64,000 nucleotides of DNA from Plantago major (taxonomy: Eukaryota; Streptophyta; Magnoliopsida; Lamiales; Plantaginaceae): the NCBI GenBank assembly GCA_026545765.1, contig CM048840.1:30446765-30510764 (forward strand). Reading direction: 5' to 3'. The notes under the pieces were generated by a model that ran no database searches, had not been told where the DNA came from, and was given only the letters and a program-made list of their open reading frames with translations. The position numbers and the translations under genes were made by a program. Each line of letters begins with the position of its first letter. Within the stretch, counting starts at the first letter, position 1. Positions 1 through 13,224 of this stretch are shown piece after piece.

Positions 1-1327
1 GAGGGATTGCACAAGGTAATAATACCTCAGTTGCTGAAAAGCACACTGAGAGGTCATCACAAAAATCCCCTCCTCCATCTCCTCAGAAATCTACTCATCC
101 ATCTCCCCAACAAAAAGTCTCTATTGAACAAGTAGTTGAGCAGTCTGAGGATAACACTCAGAACATATTAGATGCACAAGCCAGAGTTGCTCAACTCAAA
201 CAATTGTTGGAGGGAGAACAACAGCTACATCTTCAACTGGAAGAAAAGATAGCAGAATCTAGAGTCAAGCTAGATAAACTTGAAGAACAAACGCGCAAAG
301 AAATGCAAGCTTACTTTGAGATTAAAGGGCTCCGGGACGCTGTTGATTATATTCCTAAGGATCTATATGCTGAACAAGTATCTGAAGCAAAGCATGATGA
401 TAAGGATGCATCTTCACCAAAGAAATCATCCTCCAAAGGCAAGAAACCCATATCTCATATGGTTGCCGCCTTCAGAAACCTTGATGAAGAAGTGCAAGAG
501 GATGAAGATCACTGGGCTGATGACTCAGATGATGAAGAAGACAAGGCATTGGCAGAACACCGCAATGAACACTTAACGGTTTCTCATTTGAAAAGGAAGC
601 TGATTGCTCCAGAAAAATTCAGCAAGCTGCCAAATGTCAACTCCAATGAATACTTGAACAGATATCAAGTACTGGCTAAATTGAAAAAGGAGTTGTTTTC
701 TCAAGATAAAGTCGCCATTGCATCAGTCCCTACATAAATGAAGACATTCACTGAGCTCATCACTCAGAGAACAACCAGTCTGGTCATTACTCAGAAAGAC
801 CTAGGCATGGTTAGGGATGATGACCAAAACTTGGCTGCAAAAGTCTTTGAAGAGGCTAGCTATCTTTCTTTGAAGCAGATGCTATTCAAGGCCCATGGCG
901 AGCTCACCGATAAGGAAACAGTCTTATCAAACAAAATCAGAGCTCAAGGCCAATCTGGAAAAGTTGGTTCTTTACCATAACTATCTGCAAGGCAACTTTG
1001 ACTCCCTTTCAGAATCCTTTGTGATTCTTAGTCAGTCAACAATGACTAAGGGGGAAGGATTTCAAGGTGCTCAGAGAGGAAGAGGAAGAGGAAACAAAAG
1101 AAAATCTGAACAACCACCTCTCAGAATAAATGAGCCCTCCTCCAGTCAAACTGCTCTACAGATAGTGGCCACCACTCAACAACTTCCTGAAAAAGGAATG
1201 ACAACAAGGGCCAGGGCACAGAAACCTCCAAGGAGTACCAAGGCTCCAAGGAGAAGACAAGTAAGAGGGATTGATGAGTCTTCTGAAGAAGAAGAAGAAG
1301 AAGAAGAAGAAGAAGAAGAAGAAGAAG

Positions 1328-1358
<31 letters not shown>

Positions 1359-2278
1359 CCAAATCAAATCAAATCAAATCCCAGGGCAATGAAGAAGGCT
1401 ACAAAACTTTCACAAGAATTAATCTTGATGATGATGATGAAGAGACTGATGAAGATGAAGCTCCTCTTCATAGAAAAAGAAAAATGGTTGATAGCCTATC
1501 TGAGTTCATAGATGCAAAGCCTTTGGCAGCTAAAACACCCTCTAGAAATACCAAGTCAATCTAGGGTGGTTCTTCAAACAATCCCCCAAGGGAGAATTCA
1601 AGACAAAGGAGGAACAGGCTGAGAGCTGAACAAAGAAAACTTCAACTACCACTCAGGCCTGAAGAAGCCAAGATTGAGTATGTGAAGACCAACAATGACT
1701 CCTCTGTCTACAGATGCATTAATCAGAAGAATGGCTACTGGATTCTGGAACTCAAGCACTTACTGGTAAATGAAAAATTTCCAGAACCAATCCATAAACA
1801 GCTCATGGCATGGAGAAAAGACAAGCCAGTCTTGATTAATACCAACCACATCAAAGCCTAGTTGGATTTTGAAGTAATCGAGAGAATAGAAGCCATGAAA
1901 AAGGACCTCTCTGATGATTGTCCTTATGGAAAGCCAGATGATGTGCACAGAATTCCCAACACCACTGGAACAGGCACAAGAGCAAGACTTGCTGTGGAAC
2001 CCTATGAGTCCTTCTACATGACTGAAGATCAATACAAGGGTGACATCAGATATCTAAAGATCATATATGAATACTTCAAGATATCAGATATCAGAATTGA
2101 GCATGCCTGGAAATGAGAAAAGTATATGTGGGTCAAACAGTTTGCCAAGAAGAATCCCACCAAAACCTACAAGGAAGTTTGTGGATTTGCCAGAAACACT
2201 GAGATGATAGTCAGGACTTTGCTCTTTGACTACTTAGATGATATCAAAAGGTTTGGGGATATGGAATTTGCAAATTGA
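1..2278 (+). pseudogene. Broken acidic, coiled-coil-like ORF of the retrotransposon (function unknown)
   Basis: This is one long coding region broken by stops and frameshifts. The 204-737 and 738-980 parts share a frame and are split by a TAA. The frame shifts near 930-950, shifts again across a GAA repeat, then runs 1271-2278 with in-frame stops at 1562, 1859 and 2114. The product would start with a Glu/Lys-rich helical segment, continue with Lys/Arg and Pro-rich stretches and a poly-Glu tract, and end with a more globular part containing WVKQFAKKNPTKTYKEV. I do not recognise a domain. Its place just upstream of the polypurine tract matches the extra 3' ORF of Sireviruses, often called env-like, but nothing here shows an envelope function. 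The copy is not translatable as it stands. Confidence 0.6.
1285..1357 (+). repeat. (GAA)n trinucleotide microsatellite
   Basis: About 24 uninterrupted GAA units encode a Glu tract in one frame and a Lys tract in another. The flanking ORF resumes in a different frame after the run, so repeat-length change may have helped break it. Confidence 0.95.
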
Positions 2279-2651
2279 TCCATAGATCTGCTGATTGAAG
2301 ACTTAAAGATCTTGAAGACTAGTTTATTAGGATGTCTACTTGGAGCTTGGTCACTCATGTTGTCCTAATTTAACTAAGTGTTTTGTATCTTGCTGAATGT
2401 ACTTTATTGTTCTATCTTTGTAAAAGTTATCTGTAAACTTTCTTTGTAACATATCTGATGAACCTACTCTCATATATCAATCTATAAAAAGATAACTTGT
2501 TAGCAAAGATCACACCTTATGATTTGGTTGATGCTTACTTTCTGCACTTAATTAAAATTTTAATTGAAAAGATCATAAGAATTGATTAAGTGTTAGATTG
2601 TTCCCTCTTCCAATTGTAATAAGTTTTAAAGATAGTCATCGTTGACTGATC

Positions 2652-2666
2652 AAAAAGGGGGAAATT
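2652..2666 (+). other. Polypurine tract
   Basis: The purine-rich run AAAAAGGGGGAAATT stands immediately before the TG of the LTR, as expected for the plus-strand priming site of an LTR retrotransposon. It fixes the element as plus-strand. Confidence 0.8.
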
Positions 2667-4227
2667 TGTTAGGAATATCTGTTTAGATTTTGATCAGCAA
2701 CCTAATGACTTATCTTAGCTCAGAAAGGTGGTTAGTACTCTTGGTTCACTTGACACTGTAAAAGAAGTATGATAGTCTAGCAAATCTTGTATAGGATGAT
2801 AGGTCTCTGAATGTAATTTTTATTTCCTTACAGAAGAACAAGAAGAAGGCATCCAGCAGGAGAAGTTCAACTTTAAAATGAAGTTTTGAAGACTGCACAA
2901 GATTGCTGAAGACAAAGGTTATCAGATACATATGTCCAGATATCTTTGACAAACAAGTGTTTCTCAATGAACCAGTTTTGCAAAAGATATCTGAGAACGC
3001 AAGGTTTCTGAACGAGGAAAAGTGCCCACAGATATCTACACTCAGATACCTTGGATAAAACTATGTTTCTGGGAAACAATGTTTCAACAGGTATCTGGAG
3101 ATGAGAAGGTCTCTGGAAAGGGACATGCAATGCTTCAGAAAGCGTGCATAGTTCCGTTGGCACTACAGGACAAAAATAGTACAATGCAATAAATGCGCAG
3201 ACAGAGACATCTGAACAAAAGAGGAAATCTCTGAAAAGAGACAACGTCTTCTGCAGTACTATTTACAGATATCAATAGTTTGAATTTCATTAAGCCCAAC
3301 GGATACTATTCAAACGACATGATTTTTAACTATAAATATCATCACTTAGAATGCTTGAAAGACACACACTGAACACACCTTGAACTTACATCTACGAACT
3401 CATTCATTCAGGCATACAAGCATTCAACCTACTTACTCTTTAGCTTACAGTTGCGACTAAGCTCTTGAATTCTAAGTAGCACGAAAGTTTTAAGTGTCCT
3501 GATCCTTAACAAGCATTGCTATCTGTGAAGGAGTTGAATCAAAAGATCAAGTATCTGAGATTCATTCTCTAGAACATTTATCATAGACTTGGGTCAGTAA
3601 AGAACATATCACCACACATTGTAAAGTGTGTTAAGTGACTCTTGTTCAAGAAGGTAGTATTACATAACTGTAGAAGTTATTAATCTATCAAAACCTGACA
3701 AACTACCTTAAACAACACCTTAAATGGCGTGGAGTACAGGAAGTACTTAGTTTGGGAAATTAAGGAATAACTCCAAGGTTACTGAGCATAGGAAGTACTT
3801 AGTTTGGGAAACTAAGGAATAGCTCAAAGGTTTCTGAGTATATGAAGTACTTGGCTGAGAAAGCCGGGGAATAATACATGGGGAACACTTGGTTGGGAAC
3901 CTAGTGTATTTAGGAATCCAGAGAAGATATTTGTAAGGCGAACTCAATTATCTGTCTTAGTGGATTCTAGGTCCGAGAAAGGCCGAAGTGGATTAGTTGA
4001 AGGATTACGCCACCTTCATATACCACTAAAAGGTCAGTGTTATTTACTTTCTGCAATTTATTACTTGCTTTATTTACCTTGCTGAGCACGTGTACTTATC
4101 ACAGAATAGTCTTCCGCTCTCTGAAATTAAGTATCAGATATCTGAGAAATTGTGTTTATCGATAAAAGTTGTAAAAGACTATTCACCCCCTCCTAGTCTT
4201 TTCCCTTAGCCGTTATCTGGATCAACA
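2667..4227 (+). repeat. 3' LTR (about 1.56 kb)
   Basis: The LTR starts TGTTAGGAATATCTG and ends TTATCTGGATCAACA, with a TGTT/AACA inverted terminus. A diverged copy in reverse orientation occurs at 6209-7626, which independently confirms both boundaries. Near-repeats at about 3740-3870 (GGAAGTACTTAGTTTGGGAAA-like units of about 65 bp) give short internal redundancy. Confidence 0.85.
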
Positions 4228-4831
4228 CTCTCAATGGTCATGTCAAAATCCTCATCATTTTCATCATCCATTTCTTTCCGAGCATTGGTTTTAGTCATGT
4301 TTGCATTTTCATTGGCCTTCATTTCTGCCTCCAATGTTCTATCGGAAGCAGAAAAACCTGTTCACATGTCTGCATAGGAGAGTGTATCGCAATACATAAA
4401 AAAAACCGAGGTTAAATATTAATTATGCTAAATTAACTACAAAATACAATTTACATGTTAGAAATGAAATCACTACTAAGAAAGACGAAGTATACGTACT
4501 CGACAGAACTCCAATGATACTCCAATGAATCGGGTGGAGGCGGCAATGGCGTATGCGACGGTGGAGGAGGCGACGAATGTGGAGAAGTCATCCTTGAAGA
4601 ATCCAATAATAGCTTTCATGTATGTTGTAGATTAAAATAGTAGTAATTCACAACAAGTCAATACGAGCAAATTATACTACAACCAATTCCAATTCCTGGC
4701 TATAATTGCATTGTTAATTATAATACGTTCCAAATTTCATGAATTACATGTATTTTACGTTTAATATTTTTTTTTATGAATTTCAAAAGTCAATTACAAT
4801 TACGAATTATAAATTAAAACAGTAGTACTTC
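4228..4831. mobile_element. Left fragment of a second CACTA-like element
   Basis: Bases about 4615-4831 match, in reverse complement, the stretch at about 31150-31380 inside the CACTA element at 30313-37534. They share AATTATACTACAACCA-, TGTTAATTATAATACG- and TACGAATT-type blocks. A 70-bp piece of this (around 4625-4690) is present twice, once here and once continued at 12218. On the minus strand, 4480-4600 reads as a Pro/Ser-rich exon (MTSPHSSPPPPSHTPLPPPP) ending in a GT-like donor. About 4230-4360 gives an acidic exon containing ARKEMDDENDEDFD. I cannot name the protein. The left terminus of this CACTA copy is not in view. Confidence 0.5.
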
Positions 4832-6048
4832 TGTAAAATTCCGGAATTTATTTTTGGGTCGTCCATCAGTATTTAATGTGGAAACAAAAAATTATTTGGA
4901 CGTGAGTTGATATACAAGATTTTATAAATAATTATTGAACGGATCGATAAATCGAAGTGGACTACGACAATGATTATTGGTTTGAATTTGGAGGGAGTAA
5001 AGGTCCAGTTGTGTAATGCCCAAGTTTACGAAGGCCCGACTATTGCTTAATCCCTAAACCTATCTTCTTCTTCCAACTGCCTTCTCTTTGTATTTTTCAT
5101 CAAAGCCGCCACCATCTTCAGCCTCCAATCTCGCCACCACCTTCCTACCGATCGTTTTCTCCTTCTTTTTCCCTATTCTCATCTCGTAAGACCGGAATCT
5201 GGAGTATGTATTGGTATTTGACGAGTTGTTGCAATTATGATGATTGAATTTTGGAATCTGACTGAATCGAGTAGTTTTGGACCAAGATCGAACTGAGTTT
5301 GGGTGTTATGGATAGAAAAACCGGATCAGAAGCATGAGGACGAATTCAGGAATAGGCTTGGATGAATTTGCTTGTTTGTGGACTGTTCTTGATCGATTTG
5401 GTTAGTGGGGATTGATTGGGATTGACCTTCGTAGCCCTTGCTTGAATTCGGATGAGTTTAAATCGAGTTTAGAAACTTTCAGAATTTGAAGGGACTAGAT
5501 TGAAAGTTTGCAGGAAGCTGAGGGGCTGATCTTGGAGAATTCGACATAGGTTGGGGACCTTGAGTGCAATTAACAAATCTGATCAACAGTTGGACTGATC
5601 AAATAACTCGCTGGTATTAAATGTACGAGAGTAGTATGTAGCCGAGTGTTGTGCATTGATTATGAGGAGTTCTGTGGTTCAAACCTCACTGGAGCCAGAT
5701 TTTGTATTATTTTTATTTCCAGCCTGTTTCGACCCATTTAAATTACCGTGTTGCCCCTGAACGTTGCAGAATTAAACATATGCCTTTCTACCATTTATAC
5801 CTATTTTCCTAGCTCTATAAAGTACCGTTTTCCCTTGTACCTACTCTTTCCCTTTTCGACCTATTAAACCGCAGTAGAGACTAGCGAAGTGTACTAGTGG
5901 TTCTTTGGATGAATTGTGGTTCAATGTGACTTTGGAGGATTCGATGTGCAAGATAATGGAGGGTTTCGCGGATTATTTAAGTTTGACTTGGATTCGTTTC
6001 GCCTTCGAGGTAAGGAGGGGTTCTTTAACACTTTTGCTCTTATTTTTA

Positions 6049-7626
<1,578 letters not shown>

Positions 7627-7649
7627 ATATATACATATATGTATATATG

Positions 7650-7713
<64 letters not shown>

Positions 7714-7723
7714 TATACATATG

Positions 7724-7782
<59 letters not shown>
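7627..7782. repeat. (TA)n microsatellite with TATG/TACA variants
   Basis: About 155 bp of TA repeats punctuated by GTATATATG, following the LTR end and preceding a duplicated copy of that LTR end. Confidence 0.95.
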
Positions 7783-7783
<1 letters not shown>

Positions 7784-7883
7784 CTTTTACAATGTTCAAG
7801 TGAACCAAGAGTACTTAATCACCTTTCTGGCTAAGATAAGAACATGTGATGAATGATCAAAATACTAACAGATATTCCTAACA
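7783..7883 (-). repeat. 101-bp exact duplicate of the solo-LTR terminus
   Basis: Bases 7783-7883 repeat 7526-7626 without a difference that I can see, from TCTTTTACAATG to ATTCCTAACA. Each copy runs straight into TA repeats. The pair therefore looks like a duplication of LTR end plus microsatellite, by slippage, unequal exchange or misassembly. Confidence 0.9.
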
Positions 7884-7899
7884 ATATATATATATATAT

Positions 7900-7992
<93 letters not shown>

Positions 7993-7994
7993 TA
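7884..7994. repeat. (TA)n microsatellite
   Basis: Near-pure TA run between the duplicated LTR end and the Mutator-type MITE that starts at 7997. Confidence 0.95.
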
Positions 7995-7996
7995 TA

Positions 7997-8729
7997 GGGG
8001 AAATTACATCCAGACCTCATTTAGATGTCGTAATTACAGATTAGTATTACTTAGTCGAACTATTATGATTTGGTACAATTAGATGTAAAACAATTACACT
8101 TTAGCCCACGAATTTGACTTTTGGCGAACTAAAACCTGAAAAAGTCAATTTTGCCCCTCTCATATTATTGAATTTTGCAAGTTACGAAACAATAACCCAT
8201 TTTGCCAAATTGTAATTTAAGTCCTGAATATCTAATTTTTTATATTTGTCACCATAAGATTTCGAAGAAGCTCAAATAAGCCCTCAAACTTCTATTTTAA
8301 TTTGTAAATTATCCCCAACTTCAATCCGAAAACACAATCGAAAGTTCGTAACAGTTAATCGAAATCGGAGATCGAAATCGGAGATGTAACATCTCCGATT
8401 TGGAGCTGTAAATTGGAAGAAGGAGAAAAAAATAAGAAAGAGGAAGAAATTTACCGGAGAAGAAGAAGAGAAGATGGAGGAAGAAGTGTGTTGGAGAAGA
8501 TGGAGGAAGAAGAAGATGGAAGAAGTAGGTTGGACTGTTGGAGAAGATGAAGGAAGAAGAAGATGATTTTTTTTTTTAATTTAAAATTCCATAAGGCCAT
8601 GTTTGGTTGTTTCAAATGAAACAACCAAATAAAGCTGGTCAACAGATTTGGACTAGATTGTAATTGTTCGACTAAGTAGTACGAATATGAGAAACGTCGT
8701 TCTAAGTGGGTATCCCTATGTAATTATCC

Positions 8730-8731
<2 letters not shown>
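7997..8731. mobile_element. Mutator-type MITE (copy 1), embedded in TA repeats
   Basis: The left end reads GGGGAAATTACATCCAGAC. The right end, reverse-complemented, reads AGGGATAATTACATAGGG, giving imperfect terminal inverted repeats. The interior shares blocks with the element at 9131-9859 (ACGAATTTGACTTTT, GCGAACTAAAA-like, TCAAATTATTGAATT-like). It contains a purine-rich GAAGAAG segment (about 8415-8565) and an inverted motif around ATCGGAGATGTAACATCTCCGAT. No coding domain was seen. The target duplication cannot be judged because both flanks are TA repeat. Confidence 0.65.
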
Positions 8732-8816
<85 letters not shown>

Positions 8817-8817
8817 T

Positions 8818-8882
<65 letters not shown>
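8732..8882. repeat. (TA)n microsatellite, two blocks
   Basis: Two TA runs separated by TATTGGTATACATACATA at about 8811-8828. The Tyr/Ile reading frames across it are not genes. Confidence 0.95.
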
Positions 8883-8885
<3 letters not shown>

Positions 8886-9121
8886 AAAAATTACAAAACC
8901 TACTCTTTGAATATGCCCCATTTCACTTTCATCCCTAGATTGGTGAGTATTACAAATTAGCCCAAAATTTACACAGGGTGAATTTGAAAATTGCATCTAC
9001 CCCAAAAGTCAACGGAGGTGATGACATGGCCTGGTAAAATGCTGATGTGGAGGAGGAAGTTTGAAATAATCACCAAAATGCTATCCCCTTTTTTTGATTT
9101 TAGACTTTGTTTAATTCATTC
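8883..9121. other. Unassigned AT-rich repeat-like stretch
   Basis: It starts GGAAAAATTACAAAACC and has motifs in the style of the neighbouring Mutator-type MITEs (ATTACAAATTAGCCC). It may be half of another MITE that was split by the one at 9131. No gene was seen. Confidence 0.3.
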
Positions 9122-9130
9122 TTTCCCTTT

Positions 9131-9859
9131 GGGGAGATTACATCTGGATACCCGATTAGATGTCCTAATTACATTTGGATCCCCGTTAGTCAAAGTATTA
9201 CACCAACTTACCTAGTTAGCCCAATCAATTACATCTGGATCCACGAATTTGACTTTTTTCGAACTAAAAGCTGGAAAATACATTTTTACCCTGTCAAATT
9301 ATTGAATTATGGGAGAGTCCAAACAGCCTTAGTTTTTTACCTTTCTTTTGATTTTCGGAAAACAACTTATAATCTTTAAATAGTTGAACTTGGTTCAAAA
9401 TAATTTTCAAAAAATTTCTATCAAGTCCATATAATCTCCAAAATTACAATTATATATTTATTTATTTTTTCTTACTTTCTTCCATGGAAGCTCAAGCTTC
9501 CACAACAGGAAGCTCTGGCCACCGGAGCGGAGATTCCGGTGGAAGCTTCCACCGGAAGTTCCTGGAAGCTCCAAATCTGGAGCTTCCACGGGAAGCTCCA
9601 CACCGGAGCTTCCTGTTGAACCTCCAGCGGAGCTTCCATTGAAGCTCATAATGGAAGGAAGAAGTAAAAGAAAAAAGAAAAAAAAAATTAGAAAGAAGTC
9701 TGGAGAAGAAGATGAATAGTATAAGGCTTGTTTGGTTGGCAAATTATAATAAATTGGTCAACCATCAAACAATTTTTTGAATTCAAATGTAATTGTTTGA
9801 CTAAGAGGGATAGAAATGAGAAGCGGGTTTCTAATAAGGTAGCCAGATGTAATAAACCC
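9131..9859. mobile_element. Mutator-type MITE (copy 2) with 9-bp target duplication
   Basis: Terminal inverted repeats are GGGGAGATTACATCTGGATA on the left and, reverse-complemented, GGGTTTATTACATCTGGCTA on the right. A perfect 9-bp duplication TTTCCCTTT flanks it (9122-9130 and 9860-9868), the size expected for Mutator-superfamily elements. The middle (about 9480-9655) is packed with GGAAGCTTCC-like palindromes and GGAGCTTCC units that would fold into hairpins. There is no transposase, so it is non-autonomous. Confidence 0.75.
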
Positions 9860-9868
9860 TTTCCCTTT

Positions 9869-11360
9869 TCTTTTATTTTCTCTTTTCTTTTTCCTCCTTT
9901 ATTTTTGGAAGTACTGACAGTTGGATGTGAATGTAATTACCAGTGCATAATTCAGGGACTCTTGCGTGATTGATTTCAAAGTATTTGTCAAGGCTATTTA
10001 GTGTATCCATGTGCCAGCCACATGTGAGTGGTACTGTAATTGACATAGTATATTACAGGGGCTAATATGTAATTGATTTGAAATAATTTAAAAAAACTAG
10101 CCATTATGTGACCATTTCTTTGTGGTTTTTTTTTTTTTTGTTTTTTTGTTTGTTTTTGCTACAAACCCCTTTTCTGAACCCTTATTCTCATTCTTTTGCA
10201 CTCTAATTAATCTTGCACACTTGCTAATAATGACTTAAAGTAGTTCTTTCTTAAGTGCTGGGTTGCTGGTATGAGTGGTGAAATTTGTAGGCAATTTGAT
10301 TGTGTGCGGAGGACGATGATTACATGTTCACTTTAAAAGTCAATATGATAAGGTTGAATCATCGTTGCTCTATATGTAAACGTAAAAGAACCCCCTTTTT
10401 TCGGTTAAATTGATGATTGTAATTCTTGAATGAACACTATAGATGATTTTTGGAGATGATAGTATTATGCCACATCGTTAGGGTTTTTTCGACTTTGTTG
10501 GAATTGTATGTTAAAATGAAGTTCCACTTTAATGATGCAGGAAAAGTGTATGGAACTTACATGGTTAGCATTGGCCAAGAGCAATATGTATACGTATATG
10601 AAACTCCTAAATAATGTGATGGTTACTGCACTAGATAGGTTCCCTTCTTTTGAGAATCATGGACTGTTTGTCAAACAAGTAAGAACTCTATTATGTCACT
10701 ATTCACGAGTTTTCATGTTTGTCATGCAACTAAAAAACTCCGTTAAGTCATTATGTCATCCACATAAAATCGAGTTATTATTCATCTGTTAAAGGTCTGT
10801 TAAATCGGGTTTGTTTAAGTCTTATGACAAATGTGTGTTTTACAATGAAATGTGACTTAGATGGTATAATGGAACAGTTAGAGTTAAAAAATGATGATGA
10901 TGATATTAAAGTCATGTTTAAAAGAAACAAGAAATATATGGAGATCATGATGCATGTTGACGACCATCAAGTGCACAATCAAGTAAAAAAAAAAAAAAAA
11001 AACTACTTGAGATCATTGCGAGCAATTGTGTTCAATTGGAATTAAAAAACAAGTGAGTAGAAGGGTGTAAAGAGGGGTTTATAGCCAAACAGTCAAGAAA
11101 TACAGTCACACAACGACTACCTTTTTTGAAGAAAATTGAAATCAATTACAGATTAACCCCTACTATATGATATGTTAATTACAATACCATCCCTACGTGA
11201 GTGACACGTGGATAGACTGACCATGCCACATGGAGAGAGAGAAAGCTGATGTAAGCAAGCTGGTCAACGGAAGATGGGGTTTTGGACTTAAACGTAATTC
11301 TCGCCAATCTAGGGTTGAATATGTAATTAGGCCAAATTTAATGGGTACCTTAAGTGATTC

Positions 11361-11362
<2 letters not shown>
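9869..11362. other. Interior of the LTR-like insertion, no gene recognised
   Basis: AT-rich sequence with poly-T runs (10125-10160) and a poly-A run (10985-11000). Short reading frames at 10532-10792 and 10824-11045 show no recognisable domain. A GTAATTAC/GTAATTGA-rich part at 9930-10075 and another at 11130-11180 recall the Mutator MITE ends but have no paired termini that I could define. Confidence 0.4.

Positions 11363-11440
<78 letters not shown>
11363..11440. repeat. (TG)n then (TA)n compound microsatellite
   Basis: About 24 TG dinucleotides followed by TA repeats. Confidence 0.95.
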
Positions 11441-11441
<1 letters not shown>

Positions 11442-12217
11442 GGTTATTATATCAAGATATGGGACTTGGTATAATAGTCTATTCGAAAATGATCAAGTAT
11501 GTGAATACCCAAAATGTATTTTATGATGTGTGCGATGTGTGAAATGATTTGTACAAGTGCATGGATAAATGTTATGTTTGAGCTCTCAGTTGTGACTATG
11601 AAATGTTATGTGTCCTTCGGGGAATTTGTCTGGCTGGAGTACTCCCTTATGTTATGTTACTCCTTTGGTAGGGGATTATGTTTATGTTATGTGAGCCGAC
11701 CTCTGTGCCACTGGACTTATACTAGTGGCCATAGGATCATGTCTGATTGAGCCGAAATGTTACGTTTGTTATGCCATGCAACTTTTGTATATGTGTGATC
11801 GTATTGTGTGTATATATATGTATATTTGAAACTCTGCTTTATCCGGTAGAAGTGCAATGAGGCTCACCCTTACCTACCCCTTTCAGATATTTATAGTGAA
11901 GTGACATTGATTGATAGTACGTTGGAGTTAAGCGCGGTAGACGGGTAGTGGATTTTGAGAAGAATGCTTAGAAGTTGATGCGTACTCTTGGATTTGTTTT
12001 GTATAAGATGATGACCGTTAGTATTGAGATTATTGTTATCGTTTGAGGATTTGTAATTGTTGTAATTACATGGTATGGGATTTTTTTTAGACGCTCTGTT
12101 ATACCACTCTGATATATTTTTATGTATTTGAGGATTAAAGGAATGCTTCGTCTTGGCGTGAACCCATCTCACGATAGACGGCCAGTCGCGCCAAAGTTTT
12201 GGTTTTGGGACGTGACA

Positions 12218-13064
12218 AATTCTTTCTAAGTTAATACGAGCCAATTATACTACAACCACCAAAATCACTGAATCTAAATGATCTCAAAAAACTCAACCAA
12301 ATCTCACTAATCCTACTACATATACGAAAACATCAAATTAAATACCATACATACTTAAAAACATCCTAACATGATATTAACAATTAAAAAACATACAGTT
12401 GCTCAAAATTGACCTAAATCTATCAATTAAACAACCTCAAACTTAACCCTCTACTTAATATAAGCTAAACTAGCTAGTGCAAACTTCTAAAAACATACAA
12501 TTGCTCGAAATTAGCAAAAATCCCAAATTTAACAAAGTAAGGGTTTTAGACTAATACCTTCAATTACGGGAAAAATAGCCGAAGAAAGATGAAATTGAAT
12601 GGCCACCAGAGTCCCTTGTTCCATGAGCTTCGAAAAGAGTTCAAGATTGGTCGGAATGGTGGAATTGGAAGGTGGGCGAAAATGGCGAAGAAGAGGAGAA
12701 GAAATGAAGCAGAATATAAATGGGGGAAAGAATCTGCTCTTCCCGTTTTTATAACAGTTAACGACGGATAAAATTATCCGTCGCTATTTAGCGACGGATA
12801 TTCTATCCATCGTTAGTTTTAATTTTTTAAATTAAATATTTAACGACGGATAATCTATCCGTCGTTCAAATACTATTTTTCATTTTAAAAAAAATCAAAA
12901 AGTCAACAAAAACTAAAGACGGATAGAATATCCGTCGTTATTTAGCGACGGATATAACGACGGAACGCCCTATCCGTCGCTAAAATGAGTGATCCGTCGT
13001 TAAGGGGCAACAAATAACTATCCGTCGCCCCTTTCTGTCGCTAAATAACAGAATTCTTGTAGTG
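12218..13064. mobile_element. Right end of the second CACTA element
   Basis: The end is AATTCTTGTAGTG, the reverse complement of a CACTACAAGAATT terminus, at 13052-13064. Inside it lies an array of ACGACGGATA / TATCCGTCGC motifs in both orientations (about 12757-13035), the subterminal repeat pattern of CACTA elements. The sequence between 12218 and 12760 matches the reverse complement of 30640-31240 in the other CACTA, so this is the same family in opposite orientation. The next three bases are TGA, and the matching left flank is not visible. Confidence 0.75.
12589..12771 (+). CDS. Small conserved ORF in the CACTA subterminal region (function unknown)
   Basis: A 60-codon ORF starts MKLNGHQSPLFHELRKEFKI and is rich in Lys/Arg in its second half. 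The other CACTA carries a matching ORF (30652-30864, minus) with the same N-terminus, MKLNGHPSYLFNKLRKESKI. In both copies the ORF reads outward toward the nearby terminus; in the 30-kb copy this is opposite to its transposase genes. It could be a short transposon peptide, an exon of an unknown gene, or conserved DNA with no protein. I cannot decide between these. Confidence 0.3.
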   Translation: MKLNGHQSPLFHELRKEFKIGRNGGIGRWAKMAKKRRRNEAEYKWGKESALPVFITVNDG

Positions 13065-13224
13065 TGAGCCGATCTACCTTTCTATCGGTTTCGGTTTTTC
13101 TGTTTTGTCGACTTTCAAAATTGTTGAAGGGACTTCGAAGCTTTCCGGTTGTCTTCTCTGGCGAATCTCCGACTACTCAACACACATAAGTCATTACCTT
13201 GTCGTTTCCTCGATTTTCAGGTCA

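Larger units (their letters stand above)
1..4227 (+). mobile_element. 3' part of an LTR retrotransposon (internal 3' region plus 3' LTR)
   Basis: The sequence runs from an interrupted coding region (1-2278) through a short non-coding stretch to a polypurine tract at 2652-2666 (AAAAAGGGGGAAATT). That tract directly abuts an LTR opening with TGTTAGGAAT and closing with GGATCAACA. The 5' half lies outside the window, so gag and pol are not seen. A long LTR (about 1.56 kb) and an extra ORF downstream of pol resemble Sirevirus-type Copia elements. That family assignment is inference, because no pol domain is visible. The bases after the LTR (CTCTC) would be the target duplication, but the partner site is off-window. 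The retroelement appears to sit in or beside CACTA-derived DNA that starts at 4228. Confidence 0.75.

Noticed and set aside
1156..1564. Poly-Phe, poly-Ser and poly-Lys reading frames around the GAA run
   Set aside because: Alternative frames of one trinucleotide repeat.
9458..9742. Minus-strand ORF of 94 codons rich in Gly, Ser and Leu-Pro
   Set aside because: Lies wholly in the palindrome-rich core of a Mutator-type MITE; composition follows the GGAAGCTTCC repeats.
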